Positions 23,401 to 32,999 of a DNA stretch of 64,000 nucleotides are shown in pieces (the first letter of the stretch is position 1; each line of letters begins with the position of its first letter). Both the position numbers and the translations under genes were made by a program. Source of the stretch: Warburgia ugandensis (taxonomy: Eukaryota; Streptophyta; Magnoliopsida; Canellales; Canellaceae); NCBI GenBank assembly GCA_035236585.1, contig CP141139.1, forward strand, positions 50,537,217 through 50,601,216, written 5' to 3'. Below the pieces are notes generated by a model that ran no database searches, was not told the DNA's origin, and saw only the letters and a list, made by a program, of their open reading frames with translations.

Positions 23401-24198
23401 AAGCTACAAAGGGAAGGGAATGAAGGAGAGAGAGAGTTTCGGGCTGAAATGGAAGTTTTAAGTGGTGGTGGTGGTGGTGGTGTTGGGTGGCCCCACCCGA
23501 ATCTTGTAACGCTTTTCGGTTGGTGCCTCTTCGGGTCAGAAAAGTTGTTGGTGTACGAGTACATGGAAGGTGGAAGCTTGGAGGATCTCATATCAGATCG
23601 GAGGAGATTGGGGTGGAGGAGGAGAGTGGAGGTTGCAATTGGTGTGGCTCGTGCCCTGGTCTTCCTTCACCATGAATGCTTCCCGCCGATAGTTCATCGT
23701 GATGTCAAGGCGAGCAATGTGTTATTGGATAAGGAAGGTAGGGCCAGAGTGACCGATTTCGGCCTCGCCAGGGTGGTAGGTCCTGGAGAGAGCCATGTAA
23801 GCACAGTGATCGCAGGGACCGTGGGGTATGTTGCGCCCGAGTATGGGCATACTTGGCGAGCAACCACAAAGGGTGATGTGTATAGTTTCGGGATGTTGGC
23901 TATGGAGCTGGCCACTGGGAGGAGAGCTGTGGATGGAGGAGAGGAGTGTTTGGTGGAGTGGGTCAGAAGAGTTGGAGAAGGTCATCAAGGGTTGAGGGGA
24001 TCTGTTGTTCCAGTGATGATTTCAGGAATGGGCATCACTGAAGATACGATTGATGGACTCGGGGAGATGTGTGAATTGCTGAGAATTGGTGTCCGCTGCA
24101 CTTCGGACGCGCCGCAAGCTCGGCCCAACATGAAGGAGGTACTGGCAATGCTGCTTCGGATTGCCTGCAACTATGGCGGTTCTCTGCTCTCCATGTGA
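20458..24198 (+). CDS. NILR1: LRR receptor-like kinase, At1g74360/NILR1 type, two exons
   Basis: Predicted as exon 1 (20458-20536) joined to exon 2 (20975-24198), 1100 residues; Arabidopsis At1g74360 is about 1106. Exon 2 alone has no ATG start. Joining at GCAG|GTTCTA and CTATCAG|GTGAAC keeps frame and gives a signal peptide (ILLFLLLISVAG, residues 16-27). Then come an LRR N-cap (C71 and C78 in PCEWMGITC), about 20 leucine-rich repeats interrupted by an island at roughly 487-565 (SSECLAMKRWIP, PKSCRSIWDRVLKG), a membrane segment at 723-750, and a kinase with glycine loop GKGGFGKV (814-821), lysine K835, HRD Asp936 and DFG Asp954. HRDVKASN marks an RD, apparently active kinase. In Arabidopsis the family member NILR1 is a plasma-membrane receptor in nematode immunity that works with SERK co-receptors; the same role here is inference. 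An unusual six-glycine run sits at 857-862. Confidence 0.94.
20537..20974 (+). other. NILR1: intron of the receptor kinase gene
   Basis: 438-nt phase-1 intron with GT at 20537-20538 and a pyrimidine-rich AG acceptor (CTTTTCTCTATCAG) ending at 20974. It separates the signal-peptide exon from the rest. It contains a short CT microsatellite at 20546-20569, very near the donor. Without splicing, the exon 1 frame runs on to 20688 and stops. Confidence 0.85.
20546..20569. repeat. (CT)12 microsatellite in the kinase intron
   Basis: A 24-nt CT run beginning about ten bases after the splice donor. Length changes here would not alter the protein but could affect splicing. Confidence 0.93.
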
Positions 24199-24624
24199 TC
24201 ATGATTTGGGAAGGATGTGAGGTTAGCATGTTCATAATTCATGAGTTTAAGTCCATATACAAGATGATCGGCACTGCTTTTTCTATAATGGCAGTCCTAA
24301 CTTTGCACAATTGGCTGTTATGGAGGTGTAGAAATGAGGGATGAGTGCCATTATTTAGAAAAGGTTTTGCTGGTATTATATGACTGTAATTTTGTTACGA
24401 TTCTTCCTGTACACAGTTTAAACATGTATCATCATTCATTGTCTTAATGAAGAGAGGAAAATTTCGCATCTTTTGGAGCATGCTTGGCTACTTCATGGGA
24501 GATAATCAATCTTGTTTTGAATCACTTCTATTATATTTCTCACATCGGCTGTTGCTTTCTTTGCGGAACTGAAAGTCAAATTAAAAAGAGTCTATTCTAG
24601 CTTATTTCAGCACTTGATCAAGAG
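24199..24624 (+). other. 3' flank and probable 3' UTR of the receptor kinase
   Basis: No coding sequence. Bases 24205-24275 (GGGAAGGATGTGAGGTTAGC and on) recur in decayed form at about 30820-30890 next to the kinase pseudogene, which supports these being transcribed or at least ancestral 3' flank of the gene. No perfect AATAAA was seen; an AATGAA variant lies near 24446. Confidence 0.5.
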
Positions 24625-24740
24625 AAATCCAGTTCTGCAGGAAATGCTGAAGAACCTAAATTGCTAGAGTTTGGGTAAGGTAAATCCAGTTCTGCAGGAA
24701 GTGCTGCAGAACCTAAACTGCTCGAGTTTGGGGGTAAGGT
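24625..24740. repeat. 57-bp direct tandem duplication
   Basis: AAATCCAGTTCTGCAGGAA begins at 24625 and 24682, followed in both by a near copy ending in GAGTTTGGG(GG)TAAGGT. A few mismatches separate the copies. Confidence 0.88.
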
Positions 24741-25282
24741 CTTGGGGGAGCTATTTTCAGGTGTTTTTCCGATACATCCCGTCTGGATCACATGTTAATT
24801 CTATACATTTACATCCTTGAACATTATTAGCCAATGGATGAGTCACTATACCCATGGTCATGGTAAAAAATACAGCAAATCAGATGGGTAATTGGGTCAT
24901 ATATTTCAATAAATCATGCAGAGATGGACCTCTAAATAATGGAGGGACATAAATGGCTCATCCATTTGCAGATGGGAAGAAAATGGGCACAAAATAACCT
25001 TCTGCCTTTATCTAAAAATAAAGGACAGCCCGGTGAATGAAGCTTCGGCTTATTCAACCATTGCACCAAGGCAGCCTTCAACCTTCTGCCTTTATCTGCA
25101 AACACAAAAATCTGCCACTCCCGAATATTTATGATACCCCATTCTAATGTATCTGCTGACTGAGACCAGTTGATCATCTAACTTAGATCCTTCAGACGTA
25201 ACCACAATACATTTGTCTCACAAAACCAACTAGAAAAGCTCTGTGGATAGGTTGGTGGGTATGACAAGAATCAATATAAAAA
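24741..25282. other. spacer, no gene recognised
   Basis: Only short frames without motifs. A 19-base segment AACCTTCTGCCTTTATCT occurs twice (about 24998 and 25080), a minor dispersed repeat. Confidence 0.45.
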
Positions 25283-26075
25283 GGGTTTTTTGCAGATTTG
25301 CCATTACTTTATGGCATTTTTGCAGAAAAACCTAACATTTTCACCTTTCTGCAAATTTGCTATTAAATTTTCAGAAACTTTGAAAATTTGCCGTTCTTTT
25401 GAGTTTCCACGTTAGTTTTTACAAAATTCCGATATTACCCTTATCTAATGGACGTGGGGTCATTGGAGACAATGTCGGAAAACAGAGCCAATCAGGGGAA
25501 ATAGGAGGCCAGGAAGGGTGGGCGAGGGGATGGGTGTACCAGGGGCGGAGCTGGTAGGGTACTGGGGGAGGGGGCCTGGGTACCGGGGAGGGTGGGGCTG
25601 GGAGCAGGTATAGGGGGTGGGGGTACTAGGGAGGGGGAATAGTAGGCCGGGAAGGGTGGGCATCTAATACAGGGGTATCGGGAAGGGGGAAGAGCGGGTG
25701 GGGAGGGAGGGGAGGGGTGGTGAGTGGCTGGGACAGGGGGCCCGCGTTGTGGGTGGGGGGAACAGGAGGTGGGGAGGGGCACGCTATAGGGGAGGGGGAA
25801 GAGGGGGCGGGAGCTGTTTGGGTGCTGAGGAGTTGGGAGGGCGGGAGTCAGGGGGCCAGGAGTCAGGTGGAGGTTCGGGTGTCTGGGGGGTGGGGAGAGG
25901 GTGGAGGTGGTCTGGGTAGTGCCGGAAAGAGCGGTTGCTGGAAGGGACAAGGGTAATATTGGTATTGGCAAATTTGTGAAGTTTCTAAAAACTTAATGGC
26001 AAATTTGCAAAAGGATAAAAATGATAGGTTTTTCTAAAAAAAAGTCATAAAGTAACGGCAAATCTGCAAAAAGCC
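25283..26075. mobile_element. non-autonomous DNA element with long terminal inverted repeats and a G-rich core
   Basis: The left arm (25283-25392, GGGTTTTTTGCAGATTTGCC and on) is the inverted counterpart of the right arm (25967-26075, ending GGCAAATCTGCAAAAAGCC). The two match over about 110 bases with scattered differences, and pairing resumes further in (GATATTACCCTTATC against GGGTAATATTGG). Long arms, a total of about 793 bp and no transposase suggest a MITE or Mutator-like non-autonomous element. No clear target duplication was seen. The core (25495-25945) is strongly G-rich on the plus strand with many GGG and GGGG runs, including a repeated GGCCNGGAAGGGTGGGC. Confidence 0.78.
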
Positions 26076-28206
26076 TGTATCTAAGATTTGTCATAAAGAA
26101 TCTTTGATGATAGTTGCAATCACTATTACCATCCCCTGAACCAAAGAAAAGATTATCCATTTTCATTACAGAACTTGAGAAAATGACAAAGACGAAGCGA
26201 ATTCGGGAAAGAGAGTGTGCAACCCTTTGGCCTATTAGGCTATAGTTTACATATCCAAGCTTTGTATTGTTCTGTTCTACTGGACGTTCTGTAGTTCACT
26301 CCAAGCCTTCAAAAGTTACTGATCATAAACTAGTTCCTTCGAACATTGGAGGCTTGGATGGTACTTTACATAATCTATGTCAGGGATAAATAATTTGCAG
26401 GAATCTCAAGAAATGAGCCATTGTTGGAGAATCATCATGATTATTTCTTCATATTAGGAGTCAAAACAAAACTTGAAATTACTCAAACTGATGAAAGTCT
26501 AATTTCACATGTGACGTTTAAAAGGATTATGATTACCGAGAATCTTCAAAAGAACCAAAAGAACACTGTAATTGGTGAAGAGGAGATACCAATTCAGCTA
26601 TATATTGATGAGTAACCAGGCAGCTAACTCGTAGCTCATTCATCTTTTATCGAGTACTGCAGGCACACTATGGAAGGAGTCCAATGAGTTCTAATTCACT
26701 CTCTCATGGATTCCCTGCTTTACCATAATTCTATATTATGTTTTGAGATAAACCACTTCTTCCTATCAGAGGGGGAATAACTGCATGAACATTGTTGTCA
26801 GTGACGATGAATTTCAAGGACTACGAGAAAGTTCTAGTTGCATGATCAACTCACCCAGAAAGCATGTAGTGCTAAAGCTGAAACATTCTAGTGACATTCA
26901 TGGATTTAATTGGTCAGTGCTCCAAAATCAGATCCTAATCATGTTTCAAATGCTTTGCGTTGCTGGAAAAAGTACACGTAGGATAGTTTGATTTGTTTTG
27001 AGAGGAGAGACAAGAAAATAAAAGTAGAATTAGTAAAGTAAACAACATTTGGACTGCGTCAGGAACGGAACACAATCGCAAATGTTCTTTGATCATTACA
27101 AGACCAAGCAAGCTACTAATCTATCACCTTCTTTCCAAGTCAAAGCTAAGCAGTGAGTCACAGACGGCTAACTAAACTACCAACTTTGAAGAAATCTTGA
27201 CATCGAGGAAAGATATAGTATGGCATTACAAACTTCACCGAATAAAGGCAATAGAATATTACGGTTAAAGAGATTGAAGTTTAAATATGATGAGATAAAC
27301 CCTTGAAAGTAGAGCACCAATGGAGAGGGCCTAGTCATCATACTCAGGTTACAGCGGTAAATGTATAGAATTAGTAGATGCCTAAATGTGCATAGTTATA
27401 CAAAAGCATATACCATAAATGCAACTACCTATAGAATTTGAATCAAATTTTTGTACATTAATCTCGTTTATTGTTTTTTTCCATGAGAAGCTACTAACAA
27501 TATATGTTAGAATTATGTTATTAACACAATTTATTAGCATTATTTGCAAAGCTTTTTCTTTAGAAAAATTTTATGTCTTTCTCTATAACTGCTATCTTCA
27601 GAGAATATCACAGTATGCATAAAAAAGAGAAAGGAAAGTCAACACTTAGATGAACACCTTAGTATGAAGCTGAATTTGTTGGAAGAACGTAGTAGATAGT
27701 GAAATTTTAAGCATTACAGGTATTGAAGTAAACATCATTGTATTATCTTTTCTCTTGTCCTTTTAGCATTTCACTGCTATGAATTGCCATAGACTGGTGA
27801 GGCCATAGACTTGATGGAAGTAAATGGAAAATCTATTGAAATCAGAGGAAATTGACCAAAGAAATTCTAAGAATTTCCAAGGTGGTTAAGAGAGCTAAGG
27901 AAAAGAAAAGTGACAGGGTAGCAAGCCCAAGAACGCACAAAAACTTTGAAAATTTTAAGCATATAAGCAATAAGCGAAATTTTAATCCACTCAGTATCAA
28001 ATTTCATGCGAGGTAAATAATTTATCTCATGTTTCTTTTAGATAAAAATTACAGCCATAGTTTATCTTATTTGCTTAAGTTAAAAATAAGAGCGAAAAAA
28101 CACAGGACAAACAATCTAACGGGCACGAAATTATGTACATAACGTATCTAAGCCATTTCTGATATGGTGAACAGCTTAGATCTACAAAGAAGGCAATTTA
28201 GAGATG
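26076..28206. other. spacer, no gene recognised
   Basis: Small frames at 26421-26615 (+) and 26785-26991 (+) are open but match no family I recognise and have no clear splice context. They could be decayed exons of a host gene or nothing. Confidence 0.35.
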
Positions 28207-28294
28207 AGTACTATGGACCCTTTGTGGTCCGCCCCTTTCCCAAACCCAACATTCGCGGGAGTTTCATGCACTGGCTGCCATTTTGTTATTTTTT
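28207..28294 (+). mobile_element. Au-like SINE, 3' half only
   Basis: The run ATGGACCCTTTGTGGTCC, then CCCCTTTCCCAAACCC, CGCGGGAG, TGCACTGGCTGCC and a T-rich tail follows the order of the 3' part of the widespread angiosperm Au SINE (GACCCTTGTGGTCCGGCCCTTCCCCGG ... GGGAGCTTAGTGCACCGGGCTGCCC, quoted from memory in pieces). The tRNA-like 5' half is absent, so it is truncated and diverged. Confidence 0.7.
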
Positions 28295-28309
28295 ATCTCT
28301 GAATGTTGG

Positions 28310-28400
28310 ATACACACCAATGTGCAACCACGAACCAGTGACCTACTACGAGGGAGAGGCTCCTTCTTGAGCCACTGTGGCTAAAGGCCTCTGCAGAGGA
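28310..28400 (-). mobile_element. tRNA-derived SINE head (box A/box B), minus strand
   Basis: On the minus strand TGGCTCAAGAAGG fits the RNA polymerase III box A pattern TRGYNNANNNGG, and about 35 bases on GGTCACTGGTTCGTGG resembles box B. The spacing and the GTAGTAGGTCAC link are shared with a second copy at 29650-29730. It lies tail-on to the Au-like fragment just upstream. Confidence 0.5.
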
Positions 28401-28442
28401 AAAGCGACTTAATTGCTATAGAAGCTGCAGACTGCTCCATTA

Positions 28443-28615
28443 TTACCAATGGTTAGTTCGGTTTACAAGGTCTAAAGCAACTGTAAGGGCAACAACTCCT
28501 CCGCATGCCATCCATGCTGCAGAGTTTAGCGTTGAAGGATGTAGCTCCTCCCTACCAGGCAGTAGCTTCCTAGAGCTCAAAGAAACTCTAGTTCGGATTC
28601 GGATACAGGGCAATT
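28443..28615 (-). CDS. short unrecognised minus-strand frame with a hydrophobic end
   Basis: Reading the minus strand up to the TAA at 28445-28443 gives an open stretch containing RKLLPGREELHPSTLNSAAW followed by MACGGVVALTVALDL. It has no ATG of its own in a good position and no recognised family. It could be the last exon of a decayed host gene or a chance frame. Confidence 0.2.
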
Positions 28616-29090
28616 CCCTCATTCAAAAGGGTTCATATCACATAGAGTGTTCCTTTTTTTTTCTGGTGGTGGTCGTAATCATTTCTACTATGTTGAACAG
28701 CCACCAAAAGGTACAAAGTCTACTGCGCAGTTAGAATTACAAATTGGACCAGATTTTTAGTATTCCAAACTATTCATCTTCAGGGTCTCATCTTAAATAT
28801 GGCGTGACCATAATCTTCTCCATCGGTTACTCTGTCTTGCTGATTTTGTAACTGATTTTTATTTAACTATTTTAGGCATCTCATTTAACAGACAAAGAAT
28901 CCTGAGATGACAAAATCGATGTTCTTCTATAAAATGAATTATAGAACAAAAGTTAATGAATCCTGTAAATAGCATGGAAATGATCACTAAATAGCAGCTC
29001 AAGAATGCCAGTTAACCCAAGTTAGTGATGTGGTGAATATTGAGAGTTACAAGGAGAAAAAATTTGTTCAAGTCATCATAACAGTTTTTA

Positions 29091-29500
29091 ACTGCAATTC
29101 TACAGACTTCAATGCCTCTTAACCCTCACATGAAGCTGCGAAGAGTGGAGGATATACAGAAACTTCAAAGGAAATCAGTAGCAATCAAACCTCAAACAAT
29201 TTAGGCATGTGGAATATTCCTGCTATAACAGAACGGAGAAAAAGAATGAAACTTCTGGCGTCTATTGGAAGTCATTGTAAGATACACGGTGACCAACTTT
29301 TAAGGAACCATGAAAGTTTTCACTGTAATTCTAAAGACTTTGGTGTCCTAAACCTTCACAAGAAGTTCTTCACAAGGAAGAATATGCAAGAAGAAAATGA
29401 GTTTCAACGAAAATCAGCAGCAAAGAAAATGAATTCCAGTAAAATACAAATGGGTTTAGGCATTGAGGACATTCCTGCTCTAAACAGTCCAGTGAAAGAG
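29091..29500. repeat. diverged direct duplication, about 231 bp apart
   Basis: ACTGCAATTCTACAGACTTC at 29091 matches ACTGTAATTCTAAAGACTTT at 29322, and TTTAGGCATGTGGAATATTCC at about 29199 matches TTTAGGCATTGAGGACATTCC at about 29456, with indels between. The second copy lies in an open frame (29207-29551, 114 codons, Lys-rich, no recognised domain) that may not be a gene. Confidence 0.7.
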
Positions 29501-29649
29501 AAAGCAAGGTTATTTATGCCAAGCTTCATGAAAGTTTATGGACGGAGTTAACAAAATTCCAGAGCAAGGCAAGTGAGTCTACTAACTTACAATGTCAGAC
29601 TGATTAGAGGTTTTGTTTCCTTTGACAATTAGACATAGGCAGAAGCATA

Positions 29650-29730
29650 CGCGAACGGTCTTGAGCTGTGACCTACCACGAAACAGCCTTCCTCTTTTGC
29701 CACTAGACTCGGTAGCTCAAAAATATTTGA
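29650..29730 (-). mobile_element. second tRNA-derived SINE head, minus strand
   Basis: On the minus strand TGGCAAAAGAGG fits box A and is followed by AAGGCTGTTTCGTGGTAGG and TCACAGCTCAAGACC, a decayed box B. The order and spacing match the head at 28310-28400, so both belong to one SINE family. Confidence 0.45.
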
Positions 29731-30509
29731 TACTGATCACACGCGGGTTATATGCTACTGTTGCTTGGAAGTTGGATTAATTTTGTTACTATTTTCGAGA
29801 ACAAGAAATCAACATCCGAGAAACTGTCCTCGGATCTTGTGGTTCATTTATATTACTTGTAAAACTGATTATGGCATGGTCTCAAGTTTGCCGCTACATT
29901 TTATCTTCGTGTAGCAATTAAGAAGTGGACAACAATTAGACACTCTCCCAATTATCATTAAGGTCCTTTAGGTTCTGCAGTATTTTCTTATGATATCAAA
30001 CTAACTGTGTTTAACAGAGTGCAGAGTACTTCGGTCTGGGAAAACCCAATTTTTAGCATGTTCAGACACTTCAGTTTGATAAACTGCATTTTAACACTCA
30101 AGAGAAGTTTAAACCATGCAAACTTTGAAAGTTTAACAGTCAATCAGTTCACAATTTTTTGAAAAGTAACGATACAACCGGTTATGACTCCATTGTGTTT
30201 CGAACAAATCAGTGCTCCATAGCAAAGATGGCACCAAAATTCCATAAAAATATCTAAAAGTAAGATCCCAAACAGTGTTCGAAGAAAGAAAAGCTAAGAA
30301 CAAGTACAAGTACAAGAATCTCCACTTCAAGCGGGCTGAGACTGGCCTACAGGATAATACTTTAAAGAAGGAAACACTACCTTTTCTTTGGCTCTGTACT
30401 TATTGTTTAAGAACCCAAACACGCACAATAAAGAGACTCCTCACCTATAGGTAAATCAGCGAAGGTTTCCTTATTAACTGCTAAAATATTCAGTGGGTTA
30501 GAAGAGTTG

Positions 30510-30890
30510 CACAGAGATGCCTATAGTTTTGGGGCGTAGTCAACATAGCTGGTGACTAACAGAAGAGCAGTGAATGCAGAAGAGTGACTGGTGGATTGGA
30601 TCCAAAGCATTGCAGGAGAAGGTCATCATGGGTTGGGGGGAACTTGGTGCCAGTGATCATTTTGAGGATTGGGGTCACTGAAGAAACAACAGAAGGATTT
30701 GGACCGGTGTCTGAATTTCTACGACTGAAGTGAGATGGAATTTTGATATGCCACAGATGGAGGCATGGTAATGTTATTTCAGATTCCAACTTGGTTGTCC
30801 TCCTTCTACATATAATTGAAATTTGAAGGGAAGCGTAATTAACATGTTCTAATCCATGAGTTATATGTTCACAGGCAAGATATATGATCT
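30510..30890 (+). pseudogene. decayed copy of the receptor kinase 3' end and 3' UTR
   Basis: Reading pieces RDAYSFG, NRRAVNAEE, LVDWIQSIAGEGHHGL and a GVTEETTEGFG stretch line up in order with GDVYSFG, GRRAVDGGEE, LVEWVRRVGEGHQGL and GITEDTIDGLG of the intact kinase (genomic 23871-24100). Similarity goes on past the stop: AACATGTTCTAATCCATGAG and GCAAGATATATGATC match the 3' flank at about 24220-24270. Frame changes and stops show it is dead. It is a same-strand remnant of a duplicated kinase gene about 6.4 kb downstream of the intact copy. The catalytic core and ectodomain are missing. Confidence 0.85.
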
Positions 30891-31121
30891 ACCAGCTCCC
30901 TTATTACGATGGCATTCCTCACTTTTAAACACTTCTGATTGGCAGGTGGAGGTGTCAAATGAAGGGATGAACTCTGATATGGTCACGAATCCAGATGATT
31001 GTCTGCAGCAACACTATGCCTTTTCTACATCTCAAAGAGAAAATTAGAAGAATGGTCTTCTCTTAACCAGTTGCTTCTGGACACTGGTAACTATTCTCAT
31101 GAAGATAATAGTCTGCTAAGA

Positions 31122-31431
31122 GATTCTCAAGGGAACAAGTTTTTTGAGTATGCTGCTAGTATTTAGAGTAAGAAACCTACTGAAGCACAGATGCTTTCAG
31201 TACTTGGGTTTCCAATTGATTGCTAATTTTGTTTCCGATATTATATCATTGAAATTTCTTGGCTATCTGGTGCAGAGGCTGTTCCATGGATTGTTGGCAT
31301 GTCCTAGACAAAATTGCATGGTTGAAAGTTTTCTCATCTCTCAAGTTCTAACATGTTCCCAGATTTTCCAATCAAGCTGCGGATTCCTTAGCTAGAGAAG
31401 ACGTGGGGAGGCAATCGATGTAGACACCACA
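31122..31431 (+). pseudogene. RNase H-like domain remnant (plant LINE type)
   Basis: Pieces DSQGNKFFEYAAS, KKPTEAQMLSVLG, an ISWLSGAEAVPW stretch and VPRFSNQAADSLARED occur in order in different frames. They fit the RNase H-like domain found at the C-terminus of plant L1-type LINE polyproteins, where the ending is typically NxxADxLAxxG. Frame shifts and stops break it. No reverse transcriptase was seen upstream, so it may also be a processed or captured host RNase H domain. Confidence 0.5.
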
Positions 31432-32380
31432 TTTTGATTTATAATAATCAACATCAAATATTATATGCGCATTGTTATGAGAAGATAAATTGATGGCTCC
31501 AGAAAGTATCTAATCTAAGGGCAGGGTAAAGGAAATCAGAAGGCTAAGGCAGCTACCATTGCATTTAGGCATTCAAATGTTAGTGCCGCCAGAAACCCTG
31601 CAGCCCACAAAAATCCCAATGTGCTGAAAATTGGAAAGTTACTTGAATAGTCTGATTCGGCCCAATGGACTAAACTGCCTTATCTTGCCCTATGCAAGAG
31701 AGTTTCCCTTTGAGAGAGGACAGTTTTCATTTCAAAAGTGAGAGACTTCCTTAAGAGAGCTCATTTTCCCTTCTTTGAGAGAAATTGAATTCTAGTGAGT
31801 AAAAGTTTCCTCCAAAACCAACCTAGAGAAAAGGGGAGCTTGAAGCAAGCTTGTGTGGAGGCATAAGCAGCATATCCATGCAGGAAGTCTCCTCAAAACA
31901 GTAGATCTCGCAAGGAACTCCACCACAACTCTTTTCATCTTCGAGTCAAGTTCAAACTCTCTCTTGTAAGAGAACTTGGTGAGTTTCCTACACTTTTCAA
32001 TATAGTTAGCGCTAAATTGACTTATAAAAGTCAAGTAGACATCTTCCATAAGAAATGGTGTAGAATTAGAACCAATGGGTAGGCAGTGGATAGTTATCCT
32101 TAGCTACCTCATTTCTCACCAAAACAAGGGAAATAGAATAAATTCTTTTGTTCTTGATTAGATATGCTTACTTCTAGTTTTCTATGCATGTTTCAAAATT
32201 AGATCCAAAATTTAGGACGTATTTTATAGTTGCTAAGACAGATCCATAGACTTCATTCTTACATTTCATAATTTTACATTTTTAGAAGTAGAATTTCATC
32301 GTAGAGGAAGTTTCCTATAAATTCTCTCGTATATGCTTCATATATGAGATTCCAAAGGGGTTTTAGACATTTCTCTAGAA
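31432..32380. other. spacer, no gene recognised
   Basis: Frames such as 31792-32049 (-) lack recognisable features. On the minus strand near 31535-31640 a frame reads STLGFLWAAGFLAALTFECL and ends in a stop after a possible acceptor (TTCCAATTTTCAG); it could be an orphan last exon, but nothing joins to it. Confidence 0.35.
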
Positions 32381-32385
32381 GAAAC

Positions 32386-32619
32386 TCTCCAAGGACACAA
32401 TTGTGAAATAATTTTTTGATTATTTCATTCCTTGTTATTCTACAATATATACAATACATATGACGTATATTTACAGGAAAAGAACAATGGAAGTAATTAC
32501 AGAACAATACTTAGTAATAATATAGGAAATAATGAATAGAAAATATCCTATAATTAAGGAAAAAATAAAGGCAATTACTGATTAAGAAAGTTGACCATAT
32601 CAAATCCCTAATTCTATCA
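32386..32619 (-). repeat. 3' LTR of the Copia element
   Basis: 234 bp, paired with 40512-40745 at about 88 percent identity by hand alignment. Both hold the shared block AATAATGAATAGAAAATATC. Just inside it lies the polypurine tract, which fixes the orientation as minus. Confidence 0.9.
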
Positions 32620-32999
32620 CTCTCCCTCAAGTTGGAGCAAGGATATCACACATGCCTAACTTGCCTAAAGAGTCATCAAAAACATTGCTAGCTACAGCTT
32701 TGGAAGAACATCAGGTAGTTGATCTTCAGACTTCACAAAAGGAAATATAATTATCCCAGCTTCAAGCTTTTCCTAAAATGAAGTGTTTATCATCTTCTAC
32801 ATACTTTATCTGATCATGTTGAACTGGATTGTGGGCTATCTCCAAAGCTGAGGTGTTGTTACAACACAACTTCATTGCATCCTAAGAGTCAACACCCAAA
32901 TTCCTTAGCAAGTTCCTCTACGATCGTAACTCACACACTCCAAAAGATATGCCTCTATACTCAACTTCTTACTTGACCTTGCTACTACCGGTTCCTTTT

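Noticed and set aside
21368-24235. Other frames within the kinase exon
   Set aside because: They are shadows of the receptor coding sequence on other frames and strands.
25492-25971. 159-codon proline-rich minus-strand frame
   Set aside because: It is the complement of the G-rich core of an inverted-repeat element. Low complexity explains the openness; no motif or splice support.
29207-29551. Calling the 114-codon frame a gene
   Set aside because: No recognised family, lies across a diverged duplication, no splice or promoter evidence; kept only as a repeat observation.
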